From contig NZ_AXVM01000001.1 in the NCBI RefSeq assembly GCF_000484635.1, positions 1 to 64,000 on the forward strand: a stretch of 64,000 nt of DNA, given 5' to 3'. The translations under genes were made by a program, and so were the position numbers. The notes under the pieces are model-generated. The model was not told the DNA's origin. It saw only the letters and a list, made by a program, of their open reading frames with translations, and did no database searches. This stretch comes from Comamonas badia DSM 17552 (GTDB lineage Bacteria; Pseudomonadota; Gammaproteobacteria; Burkholderiales; Burkholderiaceae_C). Of this stretch, positions 52,957 to 64,000 are shown piece by piece (position 1 is the first letter of the stretch; each line of letters begins with the position of its first letter).

Positions 52957-54738
52957 TTATGCCAGCCTGACGCTGCCGGGTACGATTTTCGCCCCGAAAT
53001 CGCGCATCAGCTGCTGCACCTGCGGATCATTGCGCACGATGGCCTCTGCCTGCGCCTGCTGCGCAGCGGCAGCCTGTGCATTGCGCCGCGCCGGGCTGTC
53101 GCTCACCTGCCCCATCTCAACGCTGATGGCATCGGCCTGTCCTGCATCCTGCAAGGCGGTGCACAGTCTTTCGCGCACCGTGGCCTGGTTCAGCGATGCG
53201 TTGTCCACGCGCAGATGCCAATGCTTACCATCGCGCGCCACCAGCTGCGATTGCAATGCCAGCTCGCGAGTGAGGGCGCTGATCTTTTGCTGCCCCACCA
53301 GCTCCTGCACCAGGGCATGCCAGAACGCACCTTCCTCGGTCGGACTCCATTGCGCATCCGCAACCGTTGCGCGGGCCGCCTCTAGCGCGGCTTCCTGAGG
53401 CACTTCGTGGACGGAGATTTCTATGGTTTCAATAGCGGTTGGCGCTTGTTCCTCGGGCGCTGGAAGTGGTTTTTGCACAAAATTCGTATCCGAACGCACA
53501 GGCAGGCGCAAAGGCGCACGCGTCTGCTCAACGATGGGCGCCTGCGCCACCGGCTCCGGCCCCGGGACAGGCACGGGCGCGGACAACGCCTCTTCAGGCG
53601 TCGTCAGCTTTTTTTTTTCAGCGGCGGCGCCCGCCGGTTTGAAAGCCAGCAGCCTGAGCAACACCATGGTCAGCGCCGAATATTCGTCGGGTGCCAAGCC
53701 AAGCTCATCCATGCCATGCAGGCAGATGCTGTAGAGCAACTGGGTTTCATCCGCAGGCATCGCCTGGGCAAGCCGTGCCAGCACTGCAGCATCCGGATCC
53801 GCATCACCCGCGGCGCTCTCTGCGTCCAAAACCGCCTGCAGCACGGCCATACGTTGCAGCACAGCCGCCATTTCCAGCAGGGTTGAAGTGGCGGACAGGC
53901 CTTGCAGCCGCAATTGCTCCGAAACTTGAACCACCGTGCGCCCATCGGCGCGTGCCAAGGCATCAATCAAGGCCAGCACATGGGAGCGATCGGCGCTGCC
54001 CAGCATCTGGCGCACCGCCGCTTCCTGCAGGCTGCCGCTGCCAAATGCGATGGCCTGATCGGTGAGGCTGAGCGCATCGCGCATCGAGCCGCGCGCAGCG
54101 CCGGCAATCAGCCGCAGAGCCTGCGGTTCAGCGGCAATCGTTTCGGCCTGCAGCACTTGTGCCAGATGGGTTTGGATGGTCTCTGGCGCCATGGGGCGCA
54201 GGTTGAACTGCAGGCAGCGCGAGAGCACCGTGACCGGCACCTTCTGCGGGTCGGTGGTCGCCAGCACGAACTTGAGGTATTCAGGCGGCTCTTCCAGCGT
54301 CTTGAGCATGGCATTGAACGCCGTGTTCGTGAGCATGTGCACTTCGTCGATCATGAAGACCTTGAAGCGCCCCTGCACCGGCTTGTAGACCGCCTGCTCC
54401 AGCAGACCCTGCACCTCATCGACGCCGCGGTTGGAGGCAGCGTCGAGTTCTATGTAATCGGTAAAGCGCCCGCCATCAATCGCCGTGCATGCCGCGCAAA
54501 CGCCGCAGGGCTGTGCGGTGATTCCGCCCAGGCCATCGGCCCCAACGCAATTGAGCGACTTGGCCAGGATGCGCGACACCGTGGTCTTGCCAATCCCGCG
54601 CGTGCCCGTGAACATATAGGCATGGTGCAGGCGCTGCTGCGTCAGCGCGTTGGTGAGTGCGCGCACCACATGTTCCTGCCCCACCATTTCCGCAAAGTTG
54701 CGAGGACGGTATTTGCGGGCGAGCACAAGATAAGACAT
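52957..54738 (-). CDS. dnaX: DNA polymerase III tau subunit (and probable gamma by slippage)
   Basis: The 593-residue clamp-loader subunit has Walker A MFTGTRGIGKTTVSRILAK, a four-cysteine zinc module (NC...CGVCAAC), Walker B VFMIDEVHML, sensor 1 LATTDPQKV and the SRC arginine finger VLSRCLQF. Domains I-III are about residues 1-365. The tau-specific C-terminal part follows a run of ten A residues encoding E374-K-K-K377. Both other frames stop within about eight codons, so slippage there would yield a gamma-like product of about 376-382 residues. The start MSYLVLARKYRP (54738) is canonical. It is first gene of dnaX-ebfC-recR. Confidence 0.96.
   Translation of the reverse strand: MSYLVLARKYRPRNFAEMVGQEHVVRALTNALTQQRLHHAYMFTGTRGIGKTTVSRILAKSLNCVGADGLGGITAQPCGVCAACTAIDGGRFTDYIELDAASNRGVDEVQGLLEQAVYKPVQGRFKVFMIDEVHMLTNTAFNAMLKTLEEPPEYLKFVLATTDPQKVPVTVLSRCLQFNLRPMAPETIQTHLAQVLQAETIAAEPQALRLIAGAARGSMRDALSLTDQAIAFGSGSLQEAAVRQMLGSADRSHVLALIDALARADGRTVVQVSEQLRLQGLSATSTLLEMAAVLQRMAVLQAVLDAESAAGDADPDAAVLARLAQAMPADETQLLYSICLHGMDELGLAPDEYSALTMVLLRLLAFKPAGAAAEKKKLTTPEEALSAPVPVPGPEPVAQAPIVEQTRAPLRLPVRSDTNFVQKPLPAPEEQAPTAIETIEISVHEVPQEAALEAARATVADAQWSPTEEGAFWHALVQELVGQQKISALTRELALQSQLVARDGKHWHLRVDNASLNQATVRERLCTALQDAGQADAISVEMGQVSDSPARRNAQAAAAQQAQAEAIVRNDPQVQQLMRDFGAKIVPGSVRLA
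53608..53620 (-). other. A10 homopolymer in dnaX, probable slippage / frameshift site
   Basis: The coding strand reads GAA AAA AAA AAG CTG. Insertion of one A (or -1 shifting) gives KKKADDA and then TGA. Loss of one A gives KKS and then TGA. Thermus dnaX uses a similar A9 run for transcriptional slippage, and E. coli uses A AAA AAG for -1 frameshifting. Confidence 0.6.
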
Positions 54739-54797
54739 GGCGGCTGATTCTATGTGCGTTGATTCGTCTGGCCGGGCAATTTGCCCGCATACAATCG

Positions 54798-54903
54798 AAG
54801 GTGACGGGCCTCCCCGCATGGCGAAGCAGCCAACCGGGTCAGGTGGGGAACCAAGCAGCCCCAACTGTGGAACCAGTGCCGGGGGTAAGGCTCGTCACCT
54901 TCC
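54798..54903 (+). ncRNA. ffs: Signal recognition particle 4.5S RNA
   Basis: The 5' end AAGGTGACG pairs with the 3' end CGTCACCTT. Inside is the SRP domain IV signature GGTCAGG-TGGGGAACC-AAGCAGCC with a GGAA tetraloop and the asymmetric internal loop bound by Ffh. TACAAT at 54790-54795 is a good -10 box just before the RNA. It is divergent from dnaX, a common location for ffs. Ends are approximate (within a few bases). Confidence 0.88.
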
Positions 54904-54922
54904 TGGATTGCTCACACCATGA

Positions 54923-54948
54923 AAAAAGCCCCGCAAGCGGGGCTTTTT
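54923..54948. terminator. Bidirectional terminator between ffs and the ompA-like gene
   Basis: AAAAAGCCCCGC-AA-GCGGGGCTTTTT is a perfect 12-bp stem with A and T tracts on both flanks. It can end ffs (plus) and the OmpA-family gene (minus). Confidence 0.88.
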
Positions 54949-54970
54949 GCTGAATGCCACAGAAGGCGAA

Positions 54971-55630
54971 TCAGTTGGCGCGGGTACCTACCACTTCGAT
55001 TTCAACGCGGCGGTTCTTGGCGCGGCCTTCAGCCGTCTTGTTGCTGGCGATAGGCTGGCTCTTGCCCTTGCCTTCGGTATAGACGCGGTTCTTTTCGATG
55101 CCCTTGGACACCAGATAAGCCTTCACGGCTTCGGCACGGCGCACCGACAGTTTCTGGTTGTAGGCGACGGAACCGATGGAGTCGGTGTGACCCACGGCCA
55201 CGATCACTTCCAGGTTGATGCCCTTGATCTTGGAGACCAGGTCATCGAGCTTGGCCTTGCCTTCGGGCTTCAGGACAGACTTGTCGAAGTCAAAGAAGGC
55301 ATCGGCGCCGTAGGTGACCTTGCTGGCCACGGCAGGAGCGGGTGCCGGAGCGGGTGCCGGAGCAGCGGCAGGCGCCGGAGCAGCAGCCGGAGCGGGGGCA
55401 GCAGCAGCCTTTTGCAGCGCGCCGTCGCAACCTGCGGCAGCGGTGGCGGGCGTCCAGGTGGCATCGCGCCAGCACAGTTCGTTGGTGCCGTTCTTCCAGA
55501 CCAGCTCGCCGGTGCCATTCACCCAGTTGTCAATCACTTTGCCGCCATCGGCCGCCTTGACTTGGGCAGTGGCCGAAGCAGCCAGCACGGCAGAGGCCAA
55601 CAGCACTGCCACTTGGTTCAGTTTTTTCAT
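54971..55630 (-). CDS. OmpA-family outer membrane / peptidoglycan-binding protein
   Basis: The 219-residue protein has a signal peptide (MKKLNQVAVLLASAVLAASATAQ), then a short region with two cysteines (LCWRDATW, AAGCDG) likely to be disulfide-bonded. A low-complexity Ala-Pro linker (about 76-102) leads to a C-terminal OmpA domain (about 105-215; FFDFDKSVLKPEG, VGHTDSIGS, NQKLSVRRAEAVKAYL, NRRVEIEV). There is no beta-barrel, so it is a periplasmic or surface-tethered cell-wall linker typical of Comamonadaceae. The 228-base gap to gyrA is divergent and should hold both promoters. Confidence 0.92.
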   Translation of the reverse strand: MKKLNQVAVLLASAVLAASATAQVKAADGGKVIDNWVNGTGELVWKNGTNELCWRDATWTPATAAAGCDGALQKAAAAPAPAAAPAPAAAPAPAPAPAPAVASKVTYGADAFFDFDKSVLKPEGKAKLDDLVSKIKGINLEVIVAVGHTDSIGSVAYNQKLSVRRAEAVKAYLVSKGIEKNRVYTEGKGKSQPIASNKTAEGRAKNRRVEIEVVGTRAN

Positions 55631-55858
55631 GGTTCTCCTCTTCGGAAATAAAAACCGCAGCCGCGCTGCGAACAGAACACGTCGTCAGTGAACCGCACTA
55701 AAAACGTTGGGGTGATTGTGCCACAGGCGCTACCAATAATGCGTTGGTGAACGCGCATGGGCGTCGCCTGCGCTACGGACAAACCGCAACCTGTTGCCCA
55801 ATAGCCACAAATGCTTACCCCTAAAATCCCCCCAATCCCGGAGTTTTGATCGCTTGTG

Positions 55859-58477
<2,619 letters not shown>

Positions 58478-58526
58478 TAGCTACCAGCGCTTGACAGACA
58501 AGTGCTGAAGCCACTTTTTATTGAAA
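58478..58526 (+). repeat. TAGCT-type repeat filling the gyrA-serC gap
   Basis: TAGCT-N5-CGCTTG-N9-TGCT-N3-GCC, then ACTTTTTATTGAAA. It begins on the base after the gyrA stop and ends on the base before the serC ATG, so the whole 49-base gap is the repeat. The half-sites GCGCTTG / CAAGTGC can pair as a small hairpin. No Shine-Dalgarno sequence is left before serC. Confidence 0.7.
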
Positions 58527-59636
58527 ATGAATCGCCCCTACAATTTTTCCGCCGGCCCCGCCGCCATCCCCGAAGAAGTACTGCAGCAAGCGGCCGCGGA
58601 AATGCTCGACTGGCACGGCAGCGGCATGAGCGTGATGGAGATGAGCCACCGCGGCAAGGAATTCGTCGCCATCTGCGAACAAGCCGAAGCCGACCTGCGC
58701 GAGCTGCTCGCCATTCCGCCGGAATTCAAAATTCTCTTCATGCAGGGCGGCGGCCTGGGCGAGAACGCGATCGTGCCGTTGAACCTCTCGCGCGCCGCCA
58801 CGGTGGACTTCGTGGTCACCGGCGGCTGGAGCCAGAAATCGCGCAAGGAAGCCGGCAAATACGCTGCCGAGGTGCACACCGCCGCCTCCAGCGAAGCCAG
58901 CAGCTTCACCACCCTGCCCGATCCTGCTTCGTGGCAACTCTCGCGCGGCGCGAGCTACGTGCATATCTGCAGCAACGAGACCATCCACGGCGTGGAGTTC
59001 CACCAGCTGCCCGACCTGAAGGCGCTGGGCAGCGACGCACCGCTGGTGGTGGATTTTTCTTCCCACGTGGCGTCGCGCCCCGTCGACTGGAGCCGTGTGG
59101 GCCTGGCCTTTGGCGGCGCACAGAAAAACCTCGGTCCGGCCGGCGTCACGCTCGTCGTGGTGCGCGAGGATCTGATCGGCCATGCCTTGCCGATCTGCCC
59201 CAGCGCCTTCGATTACAAGAATGTGGCCAACAACGATTCCCGCTACAACACTCCACCCACCTGGGGCATTTACGTGGCCGGCCTGACTTTCCAGTGGATC
59301 AAGCGCCAGCGCGAAGGTGATCTGCCGGGTATTGCGGCGATGGAGGCGCGCAACATCGCCAAGGCGCGGCTGCTGTACGACTTCATCGACCAATCCGGCC
59401 TTTACCTCAACAAGGTCGCACCGAACTGCCGCTCGCGCATGAACGTGCCCTTCCTCCTGAACAACAACGCCCTCGATGAAGCGTTTCTTGCAGGCGCCAA
59501 AGAGCGCGGCCTGCTGCAGCTCAAGGGCCATAAATCGGTAGGCGGCATGCGCGCCAGCATCTACAACGCGATGCCGCTGGCGGGCGTGCAGGCGCTGGTG
59601 GCGTACATGCGAGAATTTGAACGGCAGCGGGCTTGA
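58527..59636 (+). CDS. serC: Phosphoserine aminotransferase
   Basis: This is a 369-residue class V PLP enzyme: [19 protein letters not shown] at the start, the PLP lysine in [26 protein letters not shown] and [19 protein letters not shown] at the end. It makes phosphoserine (serine synthesis) and 4-phosphohydroxythreonine (pyridoxal synthesis). It starts immediately after the repeat; a TTG two codons upstream is the only alternative. It is followed by pheA after 68 bases. Confidence 0.96.
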   Translation: MNRPYNFSAGPAAIPEEVLQQAAAEMLDWHGSGMSVMEMSHRGKEFVAICEQAEADLRELLAIPPEFKILFMQGGGLGENAIVPLNLSRAATVDFVVTGGWSQKSRKEAGKYAAEVHTAASSEASSFTTLPDPASWQLSRGASYVHICSNETIHGVEFHQLPDLKALGSDAPLVVDFSSHVASRPVDWSRVGLAFGGAQKNLGPAGVTLVVVREDLIGHALPICPSAFDYKNVANNDSRYNTPPTWGIYVAGLTFQWIKRQREGDLPGIAAMEARNIAKARLLYDFIDQSGLYLNKVAPNCRSRMNVPFLLNNNALDEAFLAGAKERGLLQLKGHKSVGGMRASIYNAMPLAGVQALVAYMREFERQRA

Positions 59637-59704
59637 GCCGCCCGATGCAGCACTGAGCGCCCGGCGCTTCACGCCAGACGCCGAATGCACAACCATTTCA
59701 CCCC

Positions 59705-60802
59705 ATGCCAGAGCCCCAAGCCTCCCCCGAACTTGCCCACTTGCGCACGCAGATCGATCGGATAGACCAGCAGCTGCTGGGCTTGTTCAACCAGCGCGCC
59801 CACCTTGCCGAGCAGGTCGGCGACGTCAAGAAGCGCGAAGGCAGCCCGCTGTTTCGCCCGGATCGGGTTGCGCAGGTCATCCAGAAAATCCAGGCGGCCA
59901 ATCCCGGGCCGCTCAAGGACAGCCATGTCGCCGCCATCTGGCGCGAGCTGATGTCCGCCTGCCTGGCGCTGGAAGCGCCGCAGCGCGTCGCCATCCTCGG
60001 GCCGGAAGGCACCTTCTGCGAGCAGGCGGCGATCGAATATTTCGGCAGCAGCGCCGACACCATTTTTTGCGGCAACTTCGACGAAGTCTTTCACGCCGTG
60101 GCGGCCGGCACCGCGGAATATGGCGTGGTCGGCATGGAGAACTCCAATGAAGGCGTCGTGACGCGCTCGCTGGATTTGTTCCTGCGCAGCCCGTCGCACA
60201 TCGTGGGTGAAATCAGCCTGCCGGTGCGCCACCACCTGCTGCGCGCCCAGCCCGGCATGGAAGGCATCGAGGCCGTGCTGGCCCATCCGCAGGCGCTGGC
60301 GCAGTGCCAGACCTGGCTGTCCAAGCATCTGCCGCAGGCTGAGCGCCGCCCGGTGTCGAGCAATGCCGAGGGCGCCAGACTGGCTGCAGGCAATACCGCC
60401 TGGGCGGGCATCGCCAGCGAGCGCTCGGCACAAAAATACGGCTTGCACCTGCTCGCCCACGCCATCCAGGACGATGCGCACAACCGCACGCGCTTTGCCG
60501 TCATCTGCCTGCCGCAGACCCTGGCCAACCCCGAACCCAGCGGACGCGACTGCACCAGCATCGTGGTCTCCGTGCCCAACCGCCCCGGCGCGGTGCACGA
60601 TCTGCTGGTGCCGCTCAAGAACCACGCCGTCTCCATGACGCGCATCGAATCGCGCCCGGCCCGCAACGGCCAGTGGGACTACAACTTCTACATCGACATC
60701 GAAGGCCACACGGCCCAGCCGCACGTGGCCGCGGCGCTCGCCGAGCTGCAGCAGTTGTGCGCTTTCTACAAGGTACTTGGCACCTACCCGGTGGCGGCAT
60801 GA
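59705..60802 (+). CDS. pheA: Chorismate mutase / prephenate dehydratase (P-protein)
   Basis: The 365-residue bifunctional enzyme has an N-terminal AroQ chorismate mutase (about 8-95; LRTQIDRIDQQLLGLFNQRA), a prephenate dehydratase domain (about 95-270; ILGPEGTFCEQAA, MENSNEGVV, DDAHNRTRFAVI) and a C-terminal ACT domain (about 282-360; VPNRPGAVHDLLVPL, TRIESRPAR). The ACT domain suggests feedback inhibition by phenylalanine. It is 9 bases upstream of tyrA. Confidence 0.96.
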   Translation: MPEPQASPELAHLRTQIDRIDQQLLGLFNQRAHLAEQVGDVKKREGSPLFRPDRVAQVIQKIQAANPGPLKDSHVAAIWRELMSACLALEAPQRVAILGPEGTFCEQAAIEYFGSSADTIFCGNFDEVFHAVAAGTAEYGVVGMENSNEGVVTRSLDLFLRSPSHIVGEISLPVRHHLLRAQPGMEGIEAVLAHPQALAQCQTWLSKHLPQAERRPVSSNAEGARLAAGNTAWAGIASERSAQKYGLHLLAHAIQDDAHNRTRFAVICLPQTLANPEPSGRDCTSIVVSVPNRPGAVHDLLVPLKNHAVSMTRIESRPARNGQWDYNFYIDIEGHTAQPHVAAALAELQQLCAFYKVLGTYPVAA

Positions 60803-60811
60803 GGATTCGCC

Positions 60812-61699
60812 ATGTTTGAACAATTGGGCCTGATCGGCTGCGGCCTCATGGGCGGTTCGTTCGCGCTGGCGATGAAGAAGGCCGGCCTGGTCAAGCGGGT
60901 GATCGGCTACAGCAAATCGCCCACCACCACGGAGCGCGCCCAGCAGCTGGGCGTGATCGACGCCCAAGCGCCTTCGGCGCTGATGGCGGCGTCCAACTCC
61001 GACCTCGTGCTGCTGGCGATCCCCGTCGCCGCCACGCAAGCAACGCTCAAGGCCATCCGTCATCTGGCCACGCCGCGGATGCTCATCATGGACGTGGGCT
61101 CGACCAAATCAGACGTGGTGGCCGCGGCCGAGCACGCCCTGGGCGAGGAGCACATCGGCAGCTTTGTGCCGGCCCATCCGATCACGGGCCGGGAGGTGTC
61201 CGGCGTGGAGCACGCCGAAGCCGAGCTCTACGAAGGCCGGCAGATCATCCTGACGCCCACCGAAGCCACCGACCTCGCGCACCTGGACCGCGCCGAAGCA
61301 CTGTGGAAGGCGCTGGGCAGCCGCGTCAAGCGCATGACGCCGCAGGCACACGACTCGGCCTTTGCCGCCGTGAGCCACCTGCCGCACCTGCTGGCATTCG
61401 CCATGATGCAGAGCATAGACATGCAGCCCGAGGCCGATGACTACCTCTCGCTCGCCGGCCCCGGCTTTCGCGATTTCACCCGCATTGCAGCCAGCGATCC
61501 CAAGATGTGGCGCGACGTGCTGCGATCCAACAGCGAGGAAGTGCTCGCGCAGGCCGTGCTGTTTCGCGAGGCGCTACAGGAATTGGAGCAAGCCATGCAG
61601 GCACGCAGCGACCAGAAGCTCGAAGCCTTGATCACCAAAGCCAGCGGCACACGTACCAAATGGCGCATGGGCGCCCAGCGCAAGGCGTCGCCCGGCTGA
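60812..61699 (+). CDS. tyrA: Prephenate dehydrogenase
   Basis: The 295-residue enzyme has the NAD motif [21 protein letters not shown] and prephenate-binding residues in [16 protein letters not shown] and [13 protein letters not shown]. There is no ACT or mutase domain, the usual monofunctional form. It makes 4-hydroxyphenylpyruvate for tyrosine synthesis. The stop overlaps the aroA start by one base (TGATG at 61697-61701). Confidence 0.95.
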   Translation: MFEQLGLIGCGLMGGSFALAMKKAGLVKRVIGYSKSPTTTERAQQLGVIDAQAPSALMAASNSDLVLLAIPVAATQATLKAIRHLATPRMLIMDVGSTKSDVVAAAEHALGEEHIGSFVPAHPITGREVSGVEHAEAELYEGRQIILTPTEATDLAHLDRAEALWKALGSRVKRMTPQAHDSAFAAVSHLPHLLAFAMMQSIDMQPEADDYLSLAGPGFRDFTRIAASDPKMWRDVLRSNSEEVLAQAVLFREALQELEQAMQARSDQKLEALITKASGTRTKWRMGAQRKASPG

Positions 61700-63720
61700 T
61701 GCAACGCATTCCTTTTCTTGATCTGCCGCCGCTGGCGAGCGCGGGAGGCAGCGTCGCCCTCCCCGGCTCCAAGAGCATCTCCAACCGCGTGCTGCTGCTG
61801 GCCGCGCTGAGCCAGGGCACGACGGCAGTGCGCAGTCTGCTGGACAGCGACGACACGCGCGTGATGCTCGATGCGCTGCGCGAACTCGGCTGCGGCGTGG
61901 AGGAGCGCGGCGACGGCCTGGTGCGCATCACCGGTTTGGGAGGCGCACAGCCACGATCGCCCGCCAGGCTGTTTCTCGGCAACGCCGGCACGGCCATGCG
62001 CCCGCTCACGGCGGCACTCGCGCTGCTGGGCGGCGAGTACGAGCTTTCGGGCATTGCCCGCATGCACGAGCGGCCGATTGGCGATCTGGTGGATGCCCTG
62101 CGCCAGCTCGGCTGCCACATTGACTACCTCGGCAACGACGGCTATCCGCCGCTGCGCATCGCCCACGGCGGCGGCCGCCCGGTGCTGCAGCTGGATGCGC
62201 CCATCCGCGTGCGCGGGGATGTCTCCAGCCAGTTTCTCACCGCCCTGCTGATGGCGCTGCCACTGGTGGCCCAGCAGCAGGATCTGGTGATCGAGGTCGT
62301 GGGCGAGCTCATCTCCAAACCCTACATCCACATCACGCTGGAGCTGCTGGCGCGCTTTGGCATTGCCGTGCAGCGCGAGGGCTGGCAGCGCTTCACCATT
62401 CCCGCCGGCAGCCGCTACCGCTCGCCCGGCGAAATCCATGTCGAGGCCGACGCCTCTTCCGCTAGCTATTTCGTAGCTTTAGGCGCAATTGCACCAAGCT
62501 CAAATGGCAAAAATGGCTTGAATATCGAAGGCGTGGGGCTGGACTCCATCCAGGGCGACATCCGCTTCATCGAAGCCGCACGCGCCATGGGCGCGCAGAT
62601 CACCGGCGGTGCCAACAGCCTGCAGGTGCGGCGAGGGTCCTGGCCGCTCAAGGCGATTTCCCTGGATTGCAACCACATTCCCGATGCCGCCATGACCCTG
62701 GCGGTGATGGCACTGTACGCACAGGGGACGACCGAGCTCAGCAACATCGCCAGCTGGCGGGTGAAAGAGACCGACCGCATCGCCGCCATGGCGACGGAGT
62801 TGCGCAAGCTCGGCGCCACCGTCGAGGAAGGCGCGGACTACGTACGCATCACCCCCCCGGCATCGTCCGCCGATTGGCGCGCCGCCAGCATCCATACCTA
62901 CGATGACCACCGCATGGCGATGTGCTTTGCGCTGGCGGCCTTCAACCCGGCGCGCCTGCCGGTGCGCATCGAAGATCCGGGCTGCGTGGCCAAGACCTAT
63001 CCGGGCTATTTCGGCGCCCTCTTTTCCGTCTCGCAGGCGGCGGGCACCGACATCCCGGTGATCTGCATCGACGGCCCCACCGCCTCAGGCAAAGGCACGC
63101 TGGCCGCGGCCGTGGCCAGTCAGTTGGGCTATCACCTGCTGGATTCCGGCGCGCTCTATCGCCTGACGGCACTGGCTGCCGGTGGAGCGGGAGTCGCCAT
63201 CGAGCCCGCCAATGAACCACGGCTGGCTGAACTCGCGGCACACCTTCCCGTGCGATTCGACGGCGCACGCGTGTTCCTGCACGGCCAGGACGTGACCGAT
63301 GCCATCCGGCAGGAGGCGATCGGCATGCAGGCATCGGAAGTCTCCAGATTACCCGCCGTGCGCCAGGCGCTGGTGGCGCTGCAGCACGGCTTCCGGCGCC
63401 TGCCTGGTCTGGTGGCCGATGGCCGCGACATGGGCACCGTGATTTTCCCGGCCGCCCCCCTGAAGGTCTACCTCACCGCAAGCGCCAGGTGCCGCGCCGA
63501 AAGACGCCACAAGCAATTGATTTCCAAGGGTATTTCCACTATAATCGACGACCTTCGTGCAGACTTGGAAGCGCGGGATGCGAGCGATATGCAACGCAGC
63601 ACCGCCCCGCTCAAGCCCGCACGGGATGCCTTGCTGCTGGACAGCTCCGGGCTTACGGTGGATCAAACCGTGGCCCGGGTGCTTGACTGGTGGCAGGCAC
63701 GCCGGCCGTTTTCCGCCTGA
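61699..63720 (+). CDS. aroA-cmk: Fusion of EPSP synthase and cytidylate kinase
   Basis: One 673-residue frame encodes two enzymes. Residues 1-about 448 are EPSP synthase ([67 protein letters not shown]). Residues about 452-673 are CMP kinase ([51 protein letters not shown]). It joins shikimate and pyrimidine-nucleotide steps in one polypeptide. Residues about 255-278 ([20 protein letters not shown]) come from a TAGCT-type repeat and add a few residues to the usual loop. Its ATG overlaps tyrA. It is followed by rpsA, the usual partner of cmk. Confidence 0.95.
   Translation: MQRIPFLDLPPLASAGGSVALPGSKSISNRVLLLAALSQGTTAVRSLLDSDDTRVMLDALRELGCGVEERGDGLVRITGLGGAQPRSPARLFLGNAGTAMRPLTAALALLGGEYELSGIARMHERPIGDLVDALRQLGCHIDYLGNDGYPPLRIAHGGGRPVLQLDAPIRVRGDVSSQFLTALLMALPLVAQQQDLVIEVVGELISKPYIHITLELLARFGIAVQREGWQRFTIPAGSRYRSPGEIHVEADASSASYFVALGAIAPSSNGKNGLNIEGVGLDSIQGDIRFIEAARAMGAQITGGANSLQVRRGSWPLKAISLDCNHIPDAAMTLAVMALYAQGTTELSNIASWRVKETDRIAAMATELRKLGATVEEGADYVRITPPASSADWRAASIHTYDDHRMAMCFALAAFNPARLPVRIEDPGCVAKTYPGYFGALFSVSQAAGTDIPVICIDGPTASGKGTLAAAVASQLGYHLLDSGALYRLTALAAGGAGVAIEPANEPRLAELAAHLPVRFDGARVFLHGQDVTDAIRQEAIGMQASEVSRLPAVRQALVALQHGFRRLPGLVADGRDMGTVIFPAAPLKVYLTASARCRAERRHKQLISKGISTIIDDLRADLEARDASDMQRSTAPLKPARDALLLDSSGLTVDQTVARVLDWWQARRPFSA
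62470..62530 (+). repeat. TAGCT-type repeat copy inside aroA
   Basis: TAGCT-N5-CGC-AAT-N9-CTCA-N3-GGC then AAAAATGGCTTGAATATC. The spacing equals that of the other copies, but the 3' half is degenerate. The stretch is notably AT-rich within GC-rich aroA and keeps the frame. Confidence 0.5.
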
Positions 63721-63923
63721 GTGTCTCGCTTGATTTTTTCGCTCAAGGCGGCAGACCCCGGCACAAGCGCCCGCCAGGCCTCTTCTCGCGTTTCGCCGCG
63801 CACCGGTCTGGAGGTTGTTCAACTGCAACCCTCGCGGAATTGTTCCGCACCACTTTCGCGCACCACCCTGCAAAGCCGCCATCCTGCGACCCAGGTATCC
63901 CCGTGCCGCGAACAAGGAAATCC
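63721..63923 (+). other. cmk-rpsA intergenic leader
   Basis: This 203-base gap should contain the rpsA promoter and 5' leader. AAGGAAAT lies just before the rpsA ATG. Beyond that I see no clear -35/-10 pair, hairpin or repeat. Confidence 0.5.
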
Positions 63924-64000
63924 ATGTCCGAATCTTTTGCCGAGCTGTTTGAAGAGTCTCAGAAGCGCACCGAGATGCGCCCTGGCGAGGTCATCACCGC
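63924..64000 (+). CDS. rpsA: 30S ribosomal protein S1, 5' end
   Basis: The first 25 codons (MSESFAELFEESQKRTEMRP then GEVITA) match the N-terminus of betaproteobacterial ribosomal protein S1, just before its first S1 domain. The gene runs off the window. The position after cmk is the conserved one. AAGGAAATCC precedes the ATG. Confidence 0.93.
   Translation, partial: MSESFAELFEESQKRTEMRPGEVIT

Overview
The window is a GC-rich chromosomal segment of a betaproteobacterium, most likely a member of the Comamonadaceae (Acidovorax / Alicycliphilus / Diaphorobacter type). I infer this from the housekeeping gene content and order (gyrA-serC-pheA-tyrA-aroA/cmk-rpsA; rplU-rpmA-obg-proB; dnaX-ebfC-recR), an aroA-cmk gene fusion, and small dispersed repeats built around TAGCT-N5-CGC that I associate with this family. 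The species cannot be fixed from sequence reading alone.

Layout. (1) 1-3.4 kb is the right end of an integrated element: a partial IS1182-type transposase, a frameshifted radC remnant, a DUF1016/YhcG nuclease and a tyrosine integrase, ending in a 53-base copy of a tRNA-Leu(CAA) 3' end, which is probably the attachment site. (2) 3.6-8.1 kb holds a SYLF lipoprotein, an M20 amidohydrolase, an MscS-type channel and a UPF0126/TRIC membrane protein. (3) 8.3-16.9 kb is an acyl-CoA catabolic region: a BadH-like dehydrogenase, a dienoyl-CoA-reductase-like flavoenzyme, a MarR regulator, an acyl-CoA dehydrogenase and a crotonase, then a LysR regulator and a two-subunit 3-oxoacid CoA-transferase. Matching operator-like motifs lie near the MarR and LysR genes. 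(4) 17-21.4 kb has a ferric-reductase-like protein, a hydroxyisobutyrate-dehydrogenase-like enzyme, an HdeD protein, and a scar where a phage portal fragment is joined to a beheaded SDR gene next to tRNA-Pro. (5) 21.4-33 kb is housekeeping: ispB, rplU-rpmA-obg, proB, rppH, proS, a lytic transglycosylase, a CBS membrane protein, an EamA exporter, qor, tRNA-Val and dnaQ.

(6) 33.2-35.9 kb is a short isc operon (iscR-iscS-iscU-iscA, no hscBA-fdx). Its IscU lacks two of the three cluster-binding cysteines and its IscR lacks one, while IscS, IscA and the IscR-type operator look intact. (7) 35.9-42 kb carries uvrB, an aromatic aminotransferase and mutS.

(8) 42.1-52.0 kb is the main catabolic locus: a TodS/TmoS-type hybrid sensor kinase and TodT/TmoT-type regulator, a zinc alcohol dehydrogenase, an IS630 remnant, and a complete six-gene toluene/benzene monooxygenase operon (tmoABCDEF order, all diiron ligands present). 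The dehydrogenase and the monooxygenase operon are preceded by near-identical promoters of about 100 bp, each with an AAACCA-N8-TGGTTT inverted repeat placed exactly at -35. This suggests that one two-component system co-induces both.

(9) 52-64 kb returns to the core genome: recR, ebfC, dnaX (with an A10 slippage-prone run), the 4.5S SRP RNA gene, an OmpA-family protein, gyrA, serC, pheA, tyrA, aroA-cmk and the start of rpsA.

The observations I rate highest are the cysteine-depleted isc scaffold and regulator, the duplicated TodT/StyR-like promoter, the dnaX slippage site, and the repeat family, copies of which sit in frame inside mutS and aroA.
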